Origin: Chryseobacterium sp. HSC-36S06
GTDB lineage: Bacteria > Bacteroidota > Bacteroidia > Flavobacteriales > Weeksellaceae
Direction of reading: 5' to 3'
NCBI RefSeq assembly: GCF_024171485.1
Contig: NZ_JALJZX010000001.1
Location: forward strand, 248,001 to 312,000
DNA: 64,000 nt
Part shown: positions 8,359 through 15,045 of the stretch, one piece after another
Layout: each line of letters opens with the position of its first letter
How positions within the stretch are numbered: the first letter of the stretch is position 1
Notes under the pieces: generated by a model
What the model was told of the DNA's origin: nothing
Database searches by the model: none
The model's input: the letters and a program-made list of their open reading frames with translations, nothing else
Translations under genes and position numbers: made by a program

Positions 8359-9459
8359 ATGAGAAAAATTATACTAATTTCCTCCTTTCTTTTAGGAGGA
8401 TTTTTGCTGGCGCAAACGTCTTTTGCAAACAACTATTCTATTTCCGAACTAGCAAAGATTCAAAAAACAATTCCAAAAGATCAGAAACACGATTTTTACA
8501 AACAGTATTTTCGGGCAAAACTTGTTAGTGATATGAAATCCAGGTTTATCCATAAAAATTACTCTGATGCCATTCTTAAGAAGTTCGTAGATTCCATTAT
8601 TGCAGGGAACACTTCAGATGAAATATTTATGAATGATGATGCTAATGAAATTTTCACCCCAAGCGAAACTTATAGCGATTTTTTAGTAAGACATAATAAG
8701 TTTATTTCCCAGAATCCAGAAAGTATACATGATGAAAACCTGGAATTGGTTTCAAAATTATATCGACATCTTAATAAAAAGGAACAAGAGAAAGAGCTTG
8801 CTGAGCTCGATGCTATCAGATTTAAACAAGTAAGTGAAGCAAGTTCCAAAACATCTGAGATTTTAAAAAAAGAATATGAATTAAAAATTTCGAATGAGAA
8901 AGAAGATTTTGAAAATAATCCATATACAAAGCGGGGTTTAGAAAAAATCATTGATAACATAGATTTAAATTTTGCCCAGCAACTTCAGCACTCTGATGAA
9001 AATTACATGCTCTTAGGACAGAATGCGGGATCAGTGGCAGGGCAATATTTTCCCACAGTTACCTCTGAACCTAACGAGTCAGCGATTTATGAAATTGTCC
9101 CGGGAGAAATTGTAACATATTTAATTGAAACAGGTTTTGCAGCAGGAAGACAATACATTACATACAGAATAGATGGAGATAATCTGACGAGAATCTATCC
9201 GCTGGACCCACAAGATCATGCAGACTTTAATAAGAAGGTTTCAAAATACGTTAAGGGTGATTGGAGATTTGAAAATCGTGCCGGATATGACATTACCAAA
9301 AATGAAAATGGCGAATATCATATAACTACTTCACTATACAAAGATGAGGACGGTAATTGCTGTCCAAGTATGGCGCTGCAATACACAACTCGAGATTTCA
9401 AAAACTACATCCCACTTAAGATTTCAAAGAAAGAGAATAAATGGTCAATGATAAAGTGA
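8359..9459 (+). CDS. Secreted protein of unknown function
   Basis: A 366-residue protein I do not recognise. Residues 1-23 form a clear signal peptide (MRKIILISSFLLGGFLLAQT, then SFAN). Residues 24-200 are highly charged and predicted mostly helical, with a Lys/Glu-rich coiled-coil-like stretch near 145-200; the C-terminal part (about 220-366) looks beta-rich and contains a Cys-Cys pair in GNCCPSM near residue 333. Its codons are visibly more AT-rich than the neighbouring tnaA, which hints at a different origin. It lies alone between repeat copies 1 and 2 of the tnaA terminator. Likely periplasmic or outer-surface. Confidence 0.75.
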   Translation: MRKIILISSFLLGGFLLAQTSFANNYSISELAKIQKTIPKDQKHDFYKQYFRAKLVSDMKSRFIHKNYSDAILKKFVDSIIAGNTSDEIFMNDDANEIFTPSETYSDFLVRHNKFISQNPESIHDENLELVSKLYRHLNKKEQEKELAELDAIRFKQVSEASSKTSEILKKEYELKISNEKEDFENNPYTKRGLEKIIDNIDLNFAQQLQHSDENYMLLGQNAGSVAGQYFPTVTSEPNESAIYEIVPGEIVTYLIETGFAAGRQYITYRIDGDNLTRIYPLDPQDHADFNKKVSKYVKGDWRFENRAGYDITKNENGEYHITTSLYKDEDGNCCPSMALQYTTRDFKNYIPLKISKKENKWSMIK

Positions 9460-9484
9460 TATTTAAACCTACTTATAAACAATA

Positions 9485-9523
9485 ATAACAAAATCCGTTC
9501 GGCATTGCTGAGCGGATTTTTTT
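9485..9523 (+). terminator. Repeat copy 2 of the tnaA-type terminator
   Basis: Identical over 39 bases to 8211-8249: a 13-bp stem with loop ATT and seven T residues. It terminates the secreted-protein gene. Unlike copy 3 it has no tnaA coding remnant upstream. Confidence 0.9.
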
Positions 9524-9538
9524 AATTGTGTTTATAAT

Positions 9539-9557
9539 GTTACCAAATTTTGGTAAC
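9539..9557. promoter_or_regulatory. Palindromic operator upstream of the ParD-type gene
   Basis: A perfect inverted repeat with arms GTTACCAA and TTGGTAAC around ATT, 29 bases before the antitoxin ATG. ParD proteins bind such sites by their ribbon-helix-helix N-terminus and repress their own gene, so this is a likely autoregulatory operator. Confidence 0.6.
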
Positions 9558-9586
9558 TTGATTTGTTAAATTTAGATCAAACGAAA

Positions 9587-9841
9587 ATGGGACGAAATAC
9601 ATCTGTTTCCTTAGGAGATTATTTTGAGGATTTTGTTGATGCAAAAGTGACTCAGGGAAGATATAAAAACGCAAGTGAAGTGATCCGTGCCGGATTAAGA
9701 CTTTTAGAAGAGGAAGAAAACAAAATTCAAATCCTGAAAAACGCAATTCAGGAAGGAATAGACAGCGCAATTGCCGAAGATTTTAATCCGAAAAAACATC
9801 TCCAGGCTTTGAAAACCAGAATGGAAAGTAATGGCAATTGA
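9587..9841 (+). CDS. ParD-family ribbon-helix-helix antitoxin, without a toxin partner
   Basis: The 84-residue protein starts MGRNTSVSLGDYFEDFVD, the DNA-binding arm of ParD, followed by NASEVIRAGLRLLEEEE and a charged toxin-binding tail. ATG 9587 is chosen over the upstream in-frame TTG (9563) because it is the family start. ParE toxin genes usually overlap the antitoxin stop. Here an ATG at 9832 overlaps the stop but its frame closes after 11 codons and runs into terminator copy 3, so the toxin is missing or reduced to a stub. A palindromic operator precedes the gene. It may act as an orphan antitoxin or regulator. Confidence 0.85.
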   Translation: MGRNTSVSLGDYFEDFVDAKVTQGRYKNASEVIRAGLRLLEEEENKIQILKNAIQEGIDSAIAEDFNPKKHLQALKTRMESNGN

Positions 9842-9890
9842 AGTTGAAAAAATTCTTGGCGCTTGAAAAGTAGATTAAAGGATTAATAAA

Positions 9891-9943
9891 CTGGAAGAAG
9901 CTTTAAACAACAAAATCCGTTCGGCATTGCTGAGCGGATTTTT
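9891..9943 (+). terminator. Repeat copy 3 of the tnaA-type terminator with tnaA 3'-end remnant
   Basis: Same hairpin as at 8217 and 9491. Upstream bases 9891-9912 match the end of tnaA (8195-8216) with three substitutions, one of which changes the stop-codon region. It terminates the antitoxin transcript. Confidence 0.85.
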
Positions 9944-10044
9944 ATGTCGTAAAACACAATTTATTTAGTATTAGAACTTTACAAACAATTAGGTAAGTCG
10001 AATAATGTGCCCGAGAATTAATACGTTGCTGAACTCACACCTTG

Positions 10045-10137
10045 GAAACAAAAGTTTCATTGCACTGAAACAACAGTTTCATTAGTACGAAACAGAATTT
10101 TCATTACTATGAAATAAAAGTTTCACGGGTATGAAAC
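10045..10137. repeat. Tandem array of a 22-bp unit, each unit holding a small palindrome
   Basis: Four contiguous 22-base units start at 10045, 10067, 10089 and 10111, with the first bases of a fifth at 10133. Each begins GAAAC or GAAAT, followed after four bases by its complement GTTTC (TTTTC in unit 3), then an eight-base tail of the type ATTxxxxx. The array lies in a gap of about 300 bases (9844-10142) that otherwise holds no convincing gene. The 22-bp period is two helical turns, which would place all dyads on one face of the DNA. Function unknown. Confidence 0.8.
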
Positions 10138-10142
10138 TGGTC

Positions 10143-10250
10143 CTATTTGCCGTTTCTTTTAAAAAAAATCACCTTTCCTAATGTTCTGTTCATCTGCGTA
10201 AAGAAAAAGCTGAAGGCAAAGCCCCCAAGCAGCAAAAGAATTTTTTTCAT
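10143..10250 (-). CDS. Possible 35-residue membrane peptide
   Basis: A short frame starting MKKILLLLGGFAFSFF, a membrane-helix-like N-terminus, and ending with a basic tail rich in Lys and Arg. It lies 81 bases downstream of the DUF59 gene on the same strand and could be the last cistron of that operon. Nothing but composition and position supports it; it may be noise. Confidence 0.3.
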   Translation of the reverse strand: MKKILLLLGGFAFSFFFTQMNRTLGKVIFFKRNGK

Positions 10251-10331
10251 GGTTAATTTCGGTTCTGATACCCAATGTTTAAGAGGGTTAAAGCACCACG
10301 AATTTCGAAAACATTTTATTTAACAACAATA

Positions 10332-10661
10332 TTACCTGTTCTGCAGTTGCATCATTCCCTCCTGCGAGACACAGTCGTAATTCCAGGCGGGACTGAAGGT
10401 GAGTTCTATTTCTACTTCGATGCCCGGGAATTCTGTCTCGAGCGCGTTCTGTACACCGGTTTTTATGGCGTCGCCCATGGGGCAGAACTGCGAAGTAAGC
10501 GTCATCACTACCTGCACTTTGTTTTCTTCGGGGAAATTAATTTCGTACACCAGGCCCAGATCGATGATGTTCACCATAAGTTCAGGGTCTATGACTTCGT
10601 AAAGCGCCATTTCGGCACGGCGCTGCATATCGTAGGTTTTATCATTTTCGTTGAATATCAT
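10332..10661 (-). CDS. DUF59 (MIP18/PaaD-like) metal-sulfur cluster assembly factor
   Basis: A 109-residue single-domain DUF59 protein with the family core VIDPELMVNIIDLGLVYEI (about residues 23-41) and the cysteine-bearing TLTSQFCPMGD (54-64). Relatives (SufT, PaaD, MIP18) help place or mature Fe-S clusters. Its start overlaps the stop of the heme-copper-like gene by four bases, so it is translationally coupled as the last main gene of the nitrosative-stress operon. In that setting a role in rebuilding NO-damaged clusters is a reasonable inference. Confidence 0.85.
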   Translation of the reverse strand: MIFNENDKTYDMQRRAEMALYEVIDPELMVNIIDLGLVYEINFPEENKVQVVMTLTSQFCPMGDAIKTGVQNALETEFPGIEVEIELTFSPAWNYDCVSQEGMMQLQNR

Positions 10662-11929
10662 GCTGATTTTTTTGATTGATGAAAGATTAATTTAAAAACA
10701 TTCAGACAGTACAGCACCGCTACGGCGAGCCATAACACAAGCCCGATTCTGATGACTGTTAACTGCTGAAGCGCCAACCCAAGGGCAAAAACCAAGAACG
10801 CCGCAATGAAAAGCCTGAACTGCCAGATGGTGAGTTTTTCGCTGAAAAGGTCTTTCGGCAGCGGAATTTTTGCCTTCCCTGTAAGATGTTTGTAGTGGGT
10901 ATTCCAGATGATGAAAGGCAGGGTTTTGAAGGTTTTGCCGAGGATGATATTGGTGATCCAGCCCAGGAAAATCAGGGTGCCGTACACCATCGTCCACCGG
11001 TACCCTTCGGAATAATACACCACCGGAATCAGCAGTACCGCCACAATTAAACTTAGAAAAGAAAGAAAGGTGTGCTTCATGAGAAGTTCTATTCTCTTCC
11101 TTAACCGGTTTCTGAAAACATCAAAAAGAAAAAGCAGCCAGAACACGATTCCTGTTAAAACCAACGCAGCGTAAATCATAACCCGCGCCGTTACCTCAAA
11201 GAAATAACCGTCGAAAAGAAATACTATCAGCCCCAGATTCTGAAAAATAAAGGCTTTCTTAAGCAGATGTTCCTTATCCGATTTCCCCAGCAGAAACATG
11301 GGGACGAGCTTTGTGCTCACGCCCGCAATCAGCTGCAGAAACCAGCCCGCGATACCCATGTGCGCGTGAAGCTTCAGGATTTCAAGATGGCTTACCCGGA
11401 AGATCGGCGAAGTGAGTCCGAGGTTGATCGCAAGTAAAAGCCCTACCGAAACGGTGAAGAGCAGCCACAGCGCGGAGCTTATGATGAAGAGTTTCTGGGT
11501 GGTGAATTTTCTGAAGATGGCGGTCGTTTTCAAAACATTAATCACGAAAAACAACACCGAAAATACAATGAGCGATCCGCCGGTAATCATGACCCAACCT
11601 GTATCGAGGTTCCAGAATTTCCAGGTGAGGAGAATAATTCCTGCCGTAAGCGTGTACCAACTTGCCGAAGCCATCTTTTCGCTGTACAGATCCTGTTCAC
11701 AAATCACAGGCAAAAGCTGGTGGGCAGCCCCGAAAATAACCATGGTTCCCCAACCCAGCGCGGCGATATGCACAATGGTGAGCAAATGTGGCGTGAAATA
11801 GTGCTGGGTAAAAGACTGCGGCGTGCAGAGCATCACAATAGACAGGACCAGAAATGCGACGGCTCCCGTTGCATAAAACGGCAGTACTGCTTTGTTTCCG
11901 GGTGCTTTCCCGATGTTGATCTCTGTCAT
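10658..11929 (-). CDS. Heme-copper-oxidase subunit I-like membrane protein
   Basis: A 423-residue polytopic protein with about twelve membrane segments. Histidines sit at helix positions typical of heme ligands: His48 and His54 (VHIAALGWG), His70 (FGAAHQLLP), and His181, His188 and His190 (HLEILKLHAHMGIAGW). The protein resembles small subunit-I-like or NnrS-like proteins found beside NO-response genes in Bacteroidota. It lacks the full length and complete ligand set of a proton-pumping oxidase, so NO binding or reduction is possible but unproven. Start and stop overlap both operon neighbours. Confidence 0.7.
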   Translation of the reverse strand: MTEINIGKAPGNKAVLPFYATGAVAFLVLSIVMLCTPQSFTQHYFTPHLLTIVHIAALGWGTMVIFGAAHQLLPVICEQDLYSEKMASASWYTLTAGIILLTWKFWNLDTGWVMITGGSLIVFSVLFFVINVLKTTAIFRKFTTQKLFIISSALWLLFTVSVGLLLAINLGLTSPIFRVSHLEILKLHAHMGIAGWFLQLIAGVSTKLVPMFLLGKSDKEHLLKKAFIFQNLGLIVFLFDGYFFEVTARVMIYAALVLTGIVFWLLFLFDVFRNRLRKRIELLMKHTFLSFLSLIVAVLLIPVVYYSEGYRWTMVYGTLIFLGWITNIILGKTFKTLPFIIWNTHYKHLTGKAKIPLPKDLFSEKLTIWQFRLFIAAFLVFALGLALQQLTVIRIGLVLWLAVAVLYCLNVFKLIFHQSKKSA

Positions 11930-12759
11930 TATTTTCTGAAAATAAGCATTTTCACATCGCCTTCAGCCACGTTATTGATATGAACTTCGAAATCCTTGTC
12001 TGCCAGTTCTTCCAGAAGATAAACCGGAACTCTTTTGTGATCAATGAACAAGACATTACCTTCGGGAAGATTTTCGAGCTCGCCCAAAATGGTGTGCATC
12101 GGTCCTGGCATTTCAAGACCGCGGACATCGATCCGGCGTATTTGATCTTCACTGAATCTGGCTAGAATTTTACTGAATTCTTCACTGCCGTTCATCTGTA
12201 ATTTACTTTCAAAGGATTCAGCCACCTCAACTTCTTTCTTTTTCTTAAGGAAATAGGTATGGAATTCTTTGTCGCTGATGGTTTCCACAAACGTATCTTC
12301 GGCTTTTTCCTGTTTCAGAAGATGGATTAAAGGCGTCGGCACAAAACCGTTGATGACACAGAGAATCTCCCCAGGTTTCACTTCTTTGAAACGGTGAAGA
12401 ATTTCTTTCAGCGGATCGGCTCCGTCGTCGATAATCGGGCGCACATCATAAAAATCAATGATTTCTTTTGGAGCATCTTTCAGCCACGAAGGTTTGGATT
12501 GTGCTGACGATTCTTCCTTAGCGGATTCTTCGCCTTCAAAAATAAATCCCAGCGGCGAAAGCACGCGTTTGAAATCATCTATTTTTGTTCCCGTCATTTT
12601 CGAAGCTTCAGCAATAGTAACCCGCGAAGCCATGATTTTGCGGAGAATAGGATTCTTCAGCTTCTCCAGTGGTTTCGCAATGGAGGCTATGGCATCTACA
12701 CTGCCGGAGTTTTCTTTAATAAGCTCCGAAATCTTTGTATTTATTGAAATTGTTTTCAT
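11929..12759 (-). CDS. DUF1858-DUF2249 protein
   Basis: The 276-residue protein starts with a DUF1858-like helical domain (about 1-65: ISINTKISELIKEN..., then VTIAEASKMTG), followed by two DUF2249 domains: one around DVRPIIDDGADPLKEIL (about 104-170) and one around DVRGLEMPGPMHTIL (about 210-276). DUF2249 is a TusA/SirA-like fold recurring in NO-stress and Fe-S repair clusters; no catalytic role is settled. There is no conserved TusA cysteine in either copy. The gene overlaps the upstream hemerythrin stop by four bases and the downstream gene by one. Confidence 0.8.
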   Translation of the reverse strand: MKTISINTKISELIKENSGSVDAIASIAKPLEKLKNPILRKIMASRVTIAEASKMTGTKIDDFKRVLSPLGFIFEGEESAKEESSAQSKPSWLKDAPKEIIDFYDVRPIIDDGADPLKEILHRFKEVKPGEILCVINGFVPTPLIHLLKQEKAEDTFVETISDKEFHTYFLKKKKEVEVAESFESKLQMNGSEEFSKILARFSEDQIRRIDVRGLEMPGPMHTILGELENLPEGNVLFIDHKRVPVYLLEELADKDFEVHINNVAEGDVKMLIFRK

Positions 12760-13253
12760 AAGTGATTCTTTTTTTCCTTTGCCCAGAATTCATCCTCATA
12801 ATCCTCCACGGCATCGTGGTCCTCACCATGAAGAACTTCACCGATCTTCCCAAGTTCCTGATCCGAAAATTTTTCTTCAAGGTAAGGGAAAAGCTGCCGC
12901 TCCTCGTATCTTGTGTGGTCATCAATCAGCGTGGCAAGATCAAGCAAAAGCGGATAGGTTTTAGCAGTTGGCCTTAAATTAATCTCATTGATCTTGGCTA
13001 AAATTCTCTGATGATCGGCCAAACCTTTCTTCACCATTTCATCTTCTGTATCGATGAAAAGCAGTTTCTCCTCCGTTGCAAAATGGCTCTGCAAATGATG
13101 CAGCCAGAACCAGTTGGTGTAACGGATCATTCTTTCGGGTTCTGTTTCTCCTTTTACACCGGTGCGCAGTTTCCAGCAGAAAAGCAGCGTGGCGTGATGT
13201 TCGCGGGAAACGGGAACCAGATTTTCGTTGCGTTTGATCGGTTTTTTTTCCAT
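12756..13253 (-). CDS. Hemerythrin-like domain protein
   Basis: A 165-residue four-helix bundle with a diiron ligand set in hemerythrin order: REHH (His19/20), HFATEE (His57, Glu61), DHQRIL (His81) and DHTRYEE (His113, Glu117/118). Such cytoplasmic proteins bind O2 or NO or sense iron and redox state. It follows the Ric gene by 11 bases and overlaps the DUF1858-DUF2249 gene, so it is part of the same transcription unit. No regulatory or signalling domain is attached. Confidence 0.88.
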   Translation of the reverse strand: MEKKPIKRNENLVPVSREHHATLLFCWKLRTGVKGETEPERMIRYTNWFWLHHLQSHFATEEKLLFIDTEDEMVKKGLADHQRILAKINEINLRPTAKTYPLLLDLATLIDDHTRYEERQLFPYLEEKFSDQELGKIGEVLHGEDHDAVEDYEDEFWAKEKKNHL

Positions 13254-13264
13254 AGTTGGATTTT

Positions 13265-14389
13265 TTATGAATAAGTCGCTGCAATCTCTTCATCCAGTTT
13301 TAATGCTCTCGGGAACAGATAGTCGTTCTCAATTAGAAGATGGATATAAAGATCGCTCTCGAACTCCTTCAGTTTTTCATAAAGGTAAGTAAAAGAGTTA
13401 CATGCGTTTTTCGGAGGTGCGAAGTTATTGGTGATTCTTCTGAGGAAATTGAGGTCTTCGCCAGCGATTTCGTGCTCTTTTAGAAGAATGCGGATTGGAT
13501 GATCCAGCGTTCCGGCTTCGTAACTTAATTCTTCGGACGGATTGTCTTTTTTAATCAGTAACTGCCTGATGACAGGGAAAAGGACTTCTTCTTCATTCGT
13601 AATATGATTGAGCAGATCCTGCAGGAAATGATGCGTACTGGTAGCCACACGGTGCAGTTCAGGATGATTTTCCCCATGATGTTCGGATACTTTAATGGCG
13701 AGACCATTCAGGCTTTCAGCATTATCTTTAATGTACTGGTGATGCGTCGCCACGATATAATCGGCTAACATGCCGAGTTCCCATTCGTCGTAATCATTAT
13801 TGTCGGGGAATTTCGGACCGGAATCGCTGCAACCGAAAATCACCCCTTTTTCTTTTAAATATGCTGCTTTCTTCAGGTCTTTTTCAGGAATCGAGCCGTT
13901 TTGCGGAGTTTTTTCATCGCGGTTTTTGGCGATTTTTACTTTAAACCATTCAGGTCCCTGCTCCAGATATTCCCAGGTGAAAATATTTCCGCGTTCGGCC
14001 AGAAGTTCATAATATAAAGGTTTAGGATCGTGATCGTTTTCAATAACGAAAGCCTCACCGGCAGCCAGTGCATCGAAATATTTAAAAACTGTAGGATGCT
14101 TCATTCGCGGCTCAAGTTGGGTAACGTCTAACGTTTGTATATCGTGACTTTCCTCTGTTGGATTTTTTGCAATCTGAACAACGAACCATTCCGGACCTTT
14201 TTCCAGATATTCCCAGGTAAAAATGTTTCCACGCTCGGCAAGAAGCTCGTAGTACAGTGGTTTTGGGTCGTGATCATTTTCGATGACGAAGTTTTCACCA
14301 GCCGCCAACGCGTCGAAATATTGAAAAACTGTAGGATGCTTTAATCTGGGTTCTAAAAGGGTTACGTTCAGTGTTTGGAGTGTTGCCAT
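13265..14389 (-). CDS. Ric/YtfE-type Fe-S repair diiron protein with two tandem DUF2249 domains
   Basis: The 374-residue protein has two nearly identical DUF2249 domains (about 4-80 and 84-160), a linker with a short cysteine motif FGCSDSGP, and a Ric-type hemerythrin domain (about 200-370) with HH at THHQYI, HGENHPEL, NHITNEEEVLFP, EHEIAGEDL and HLLIENDYLFP. Ric proteins repair Fe-S clusters damaged by nitric oxide. The usual N-terminal DUF542 domain is absent apart from a possible cysteine remnant. It heads the operon after the Rrf2 gene and has its own operator-like site upstream. Confidence 0.9.
   Translation of the reverse strand: MATLQTLNVTLLEPRLKHPTVFQYFDALAAGENFVIENDHDPKPLYYELLAERGNIFTWEYLEKGPEWFVVQIAKNPTEESHDIQTLDVTQLEPRMKHPTVFKYFDALAAGEAFVIENDHDPKPLYYELLAERGNIFTWEYLEQGPEWFKVKIAKNRDEKTPQNGSIPEKDLKKAAYLKEKGVIFGCSDSGPKFPDNNDYDEWELGMLADYIVATHHQYIKDNAESLNGLAIKVSEHHGENHPELHRVATSTHHFLQDLLNHITNEEEVLFPVIRQLLIKKDNPSEELSYEAGTLDHPIRILLKEHEIAGEDLNFLRRITNNFAPPKNACNSFTYLYEKLKEFESDLYIHLLIENDYLFPRALKLDEEIAATYS
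13901..14380 (-). repeat. Internal 240-bp tandem duplication in the Ric gene
   Basis: Codons for residues 4-83 and 84-163 are copies: the long block DHDPKPLYYELLAERG and its flanks are identical in both, and most changes elsewhere are conservative. DNA copies have drifted at many third positions (for example around 14070-14100 versus 14310-14340), so the duplication is not very recent and selection has kept both protein copies alike. Confidence 0.9.
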
Positions 14390-14427
14390 GTTATTTAAAT
14401 TAGGTTTAGGGTTATTTTACTCTTTTT

Positions 14428-14450
14428 AATTAAGACTAGTTTGTCTGATT
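14428..14450. promoter_or_regulatory. Operator-like site upstream of the Ric operon
   Basis: Starts AATTAAGAC and contains the dyad AGAC-N6-GTCT, 39 bases before the Ric start codon. It shares 17 of 24 positions with the site before the Rrf2 gene (14940-14963), so both are probable binding sites of that regulator. Confidence 0.6.
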
Positions 14451-14467
14451 ATTATTTAAAATTTTTT

Positions 14468-14902
14468 CTACTTTCTTTTCAGCTGAAGGATATCGGTGGT
14501 ATTTCCGTTCCTGAAACTGCTCAGCGTCACTTCGCCATAAATCGAATACAGCTTGTCGCGGGCTTCTTTGTACTGGTTATGAATGGGACAGGGATTTGTT
14601 TCTGAACAGAATTCAAGTCCAAGACCACAGCCATGAAACATTTTACTGCCATCAATCGCTTCAACAATATCTGCCAGTGAAAATTCCGCTTCCTTATCGG
14701 AAATACAAAATCCGCCGTATCTGCCTTTTGAACTTTGCAGGTAGCCTTTTTTGCTGAGGCTCTGCAGAATTTTGGCGATAAAGAGCTCTGGCGAATTGAT
14801 CTTCTCGGAAATTTCTTTAATATTCACCATATGTCCGTCTTTTGATTGCTGGGCGATATAGATCATTGCTCTTAAAGCATATTCACATGTTTTCGAAAGC
14901 AT
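14468..14902 (-). CDS. Rrf2-family regulator with Fe-S-type cysteines (NsrR-like)
   Basis: A 144-residue Rrf2 protein: N-terminal winged helix starting MLSKTCEYALRAMIYIAQ, recognition region PELFIAKILQSLSKKGYL (38-55), the wing SSKGRYGGF, and three cysteines at 92, 99 and 105 (GCGLGLEFCSETNPCPIH) spaced like the cluster ligands of IscR and NsrR. It lies directly upstream of the Ric operon on the same strand, with operator-like sites before itself and before Ric. The likely role is a cluster-bearing repressor released by nitric oxide, with autoregulation. The exact sensor type (NsrR, RsrR, IscR) cannot be fixed from sequence. Confidence 0.88.
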   Translation of the reverse strand: MLSKTCEYALRAMIYIAQQSKDGHMVNIKEISEKINSPELFIAKILQSLSKKGYLQSSKGRYGGFCISDKEAEFSLADIVEAIDGSKMFHGCGLGLEFCSETNPCPIHNQYKEARDKLYSIYGEVTLSSFRNGNTTDILQLKRK

Positions 14903-14939
14903 ACTGTGTAATTCTCCGACAAATTTAGATATTATTTTT

Positions 14940-14963
14940 AATTAAGACAAATTTATCCTAATT
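14940..14963. promoter_or_regulatory. Operator-like site upstream of the Rrf2 gene
   Basis: Dyad with arms AATTAAGA and TCCTAATT (seven of eight pairs) around eight A/T-rich bases, 38 bases before the regulator's start codon. It begins with the same AATTAAGAC as the Ric site. Confidence 0.6.
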
Positions 14964-14996
14964 AGATTTATACGTATTGGAATTTTTCTTCATTAA

Positions 14997-15026
14997 AAAA
15001 CCCAACCAGAAATCTGGTTGGGTTTT
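14997..15026. terminator. Terminator after the EF-G paralogue gene
   Basis: Stem CCCAACCAGA / TCTGGTTGGG (15001-15010 with 15013-15022) with A and T runs on the two sides. It lies 20 bases beyond the EF-G stop codon (minus strand) and insulates the Rrf2 gene from it. Confidence 0.85.
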
Positions 15027-15045
15027 CTTTGAATTATGACACTGT

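Larger units (their letters stand above)
8211..9943 (+). other. Accessory cassette bounded by repeated tnaA-end/terminator sequence
   Basis: Copies of one terminator lie at 8217-8249, 9491-9523 and 9913-9943. Copies 1 and 3 also share the 22 bases upstream with three mismatches, so part of the tnaA 3' end (Leu-Glu-Glu-Ala plus flank) is duplicated on the far side of an AT-rich patch. The patch holds a secreted protein of unknown function and an orphan antitoxin. The arrangement suggests insertion or segmental duplication at the tnaA terminus. No integrase or transposase is present. Confidence 0.55.

Noticed and set aside
10045-10137. CRISPR array
   Set aside because: The repeats are contiguous 22-base units with no unique spacers, and no cas gene is near.
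10275-10679. 134-residue plus-strand frame
   Set aside because: It lies antisense to the DUF59 gene, which has clear family motifs and operon overlap; the plus frame has no recognisable domain.
13901-14380. Assembly artefact for the DUF2249 duplication
   Set aside because: The two copies differ at many silent sites, so they are not one sequence joined twice.
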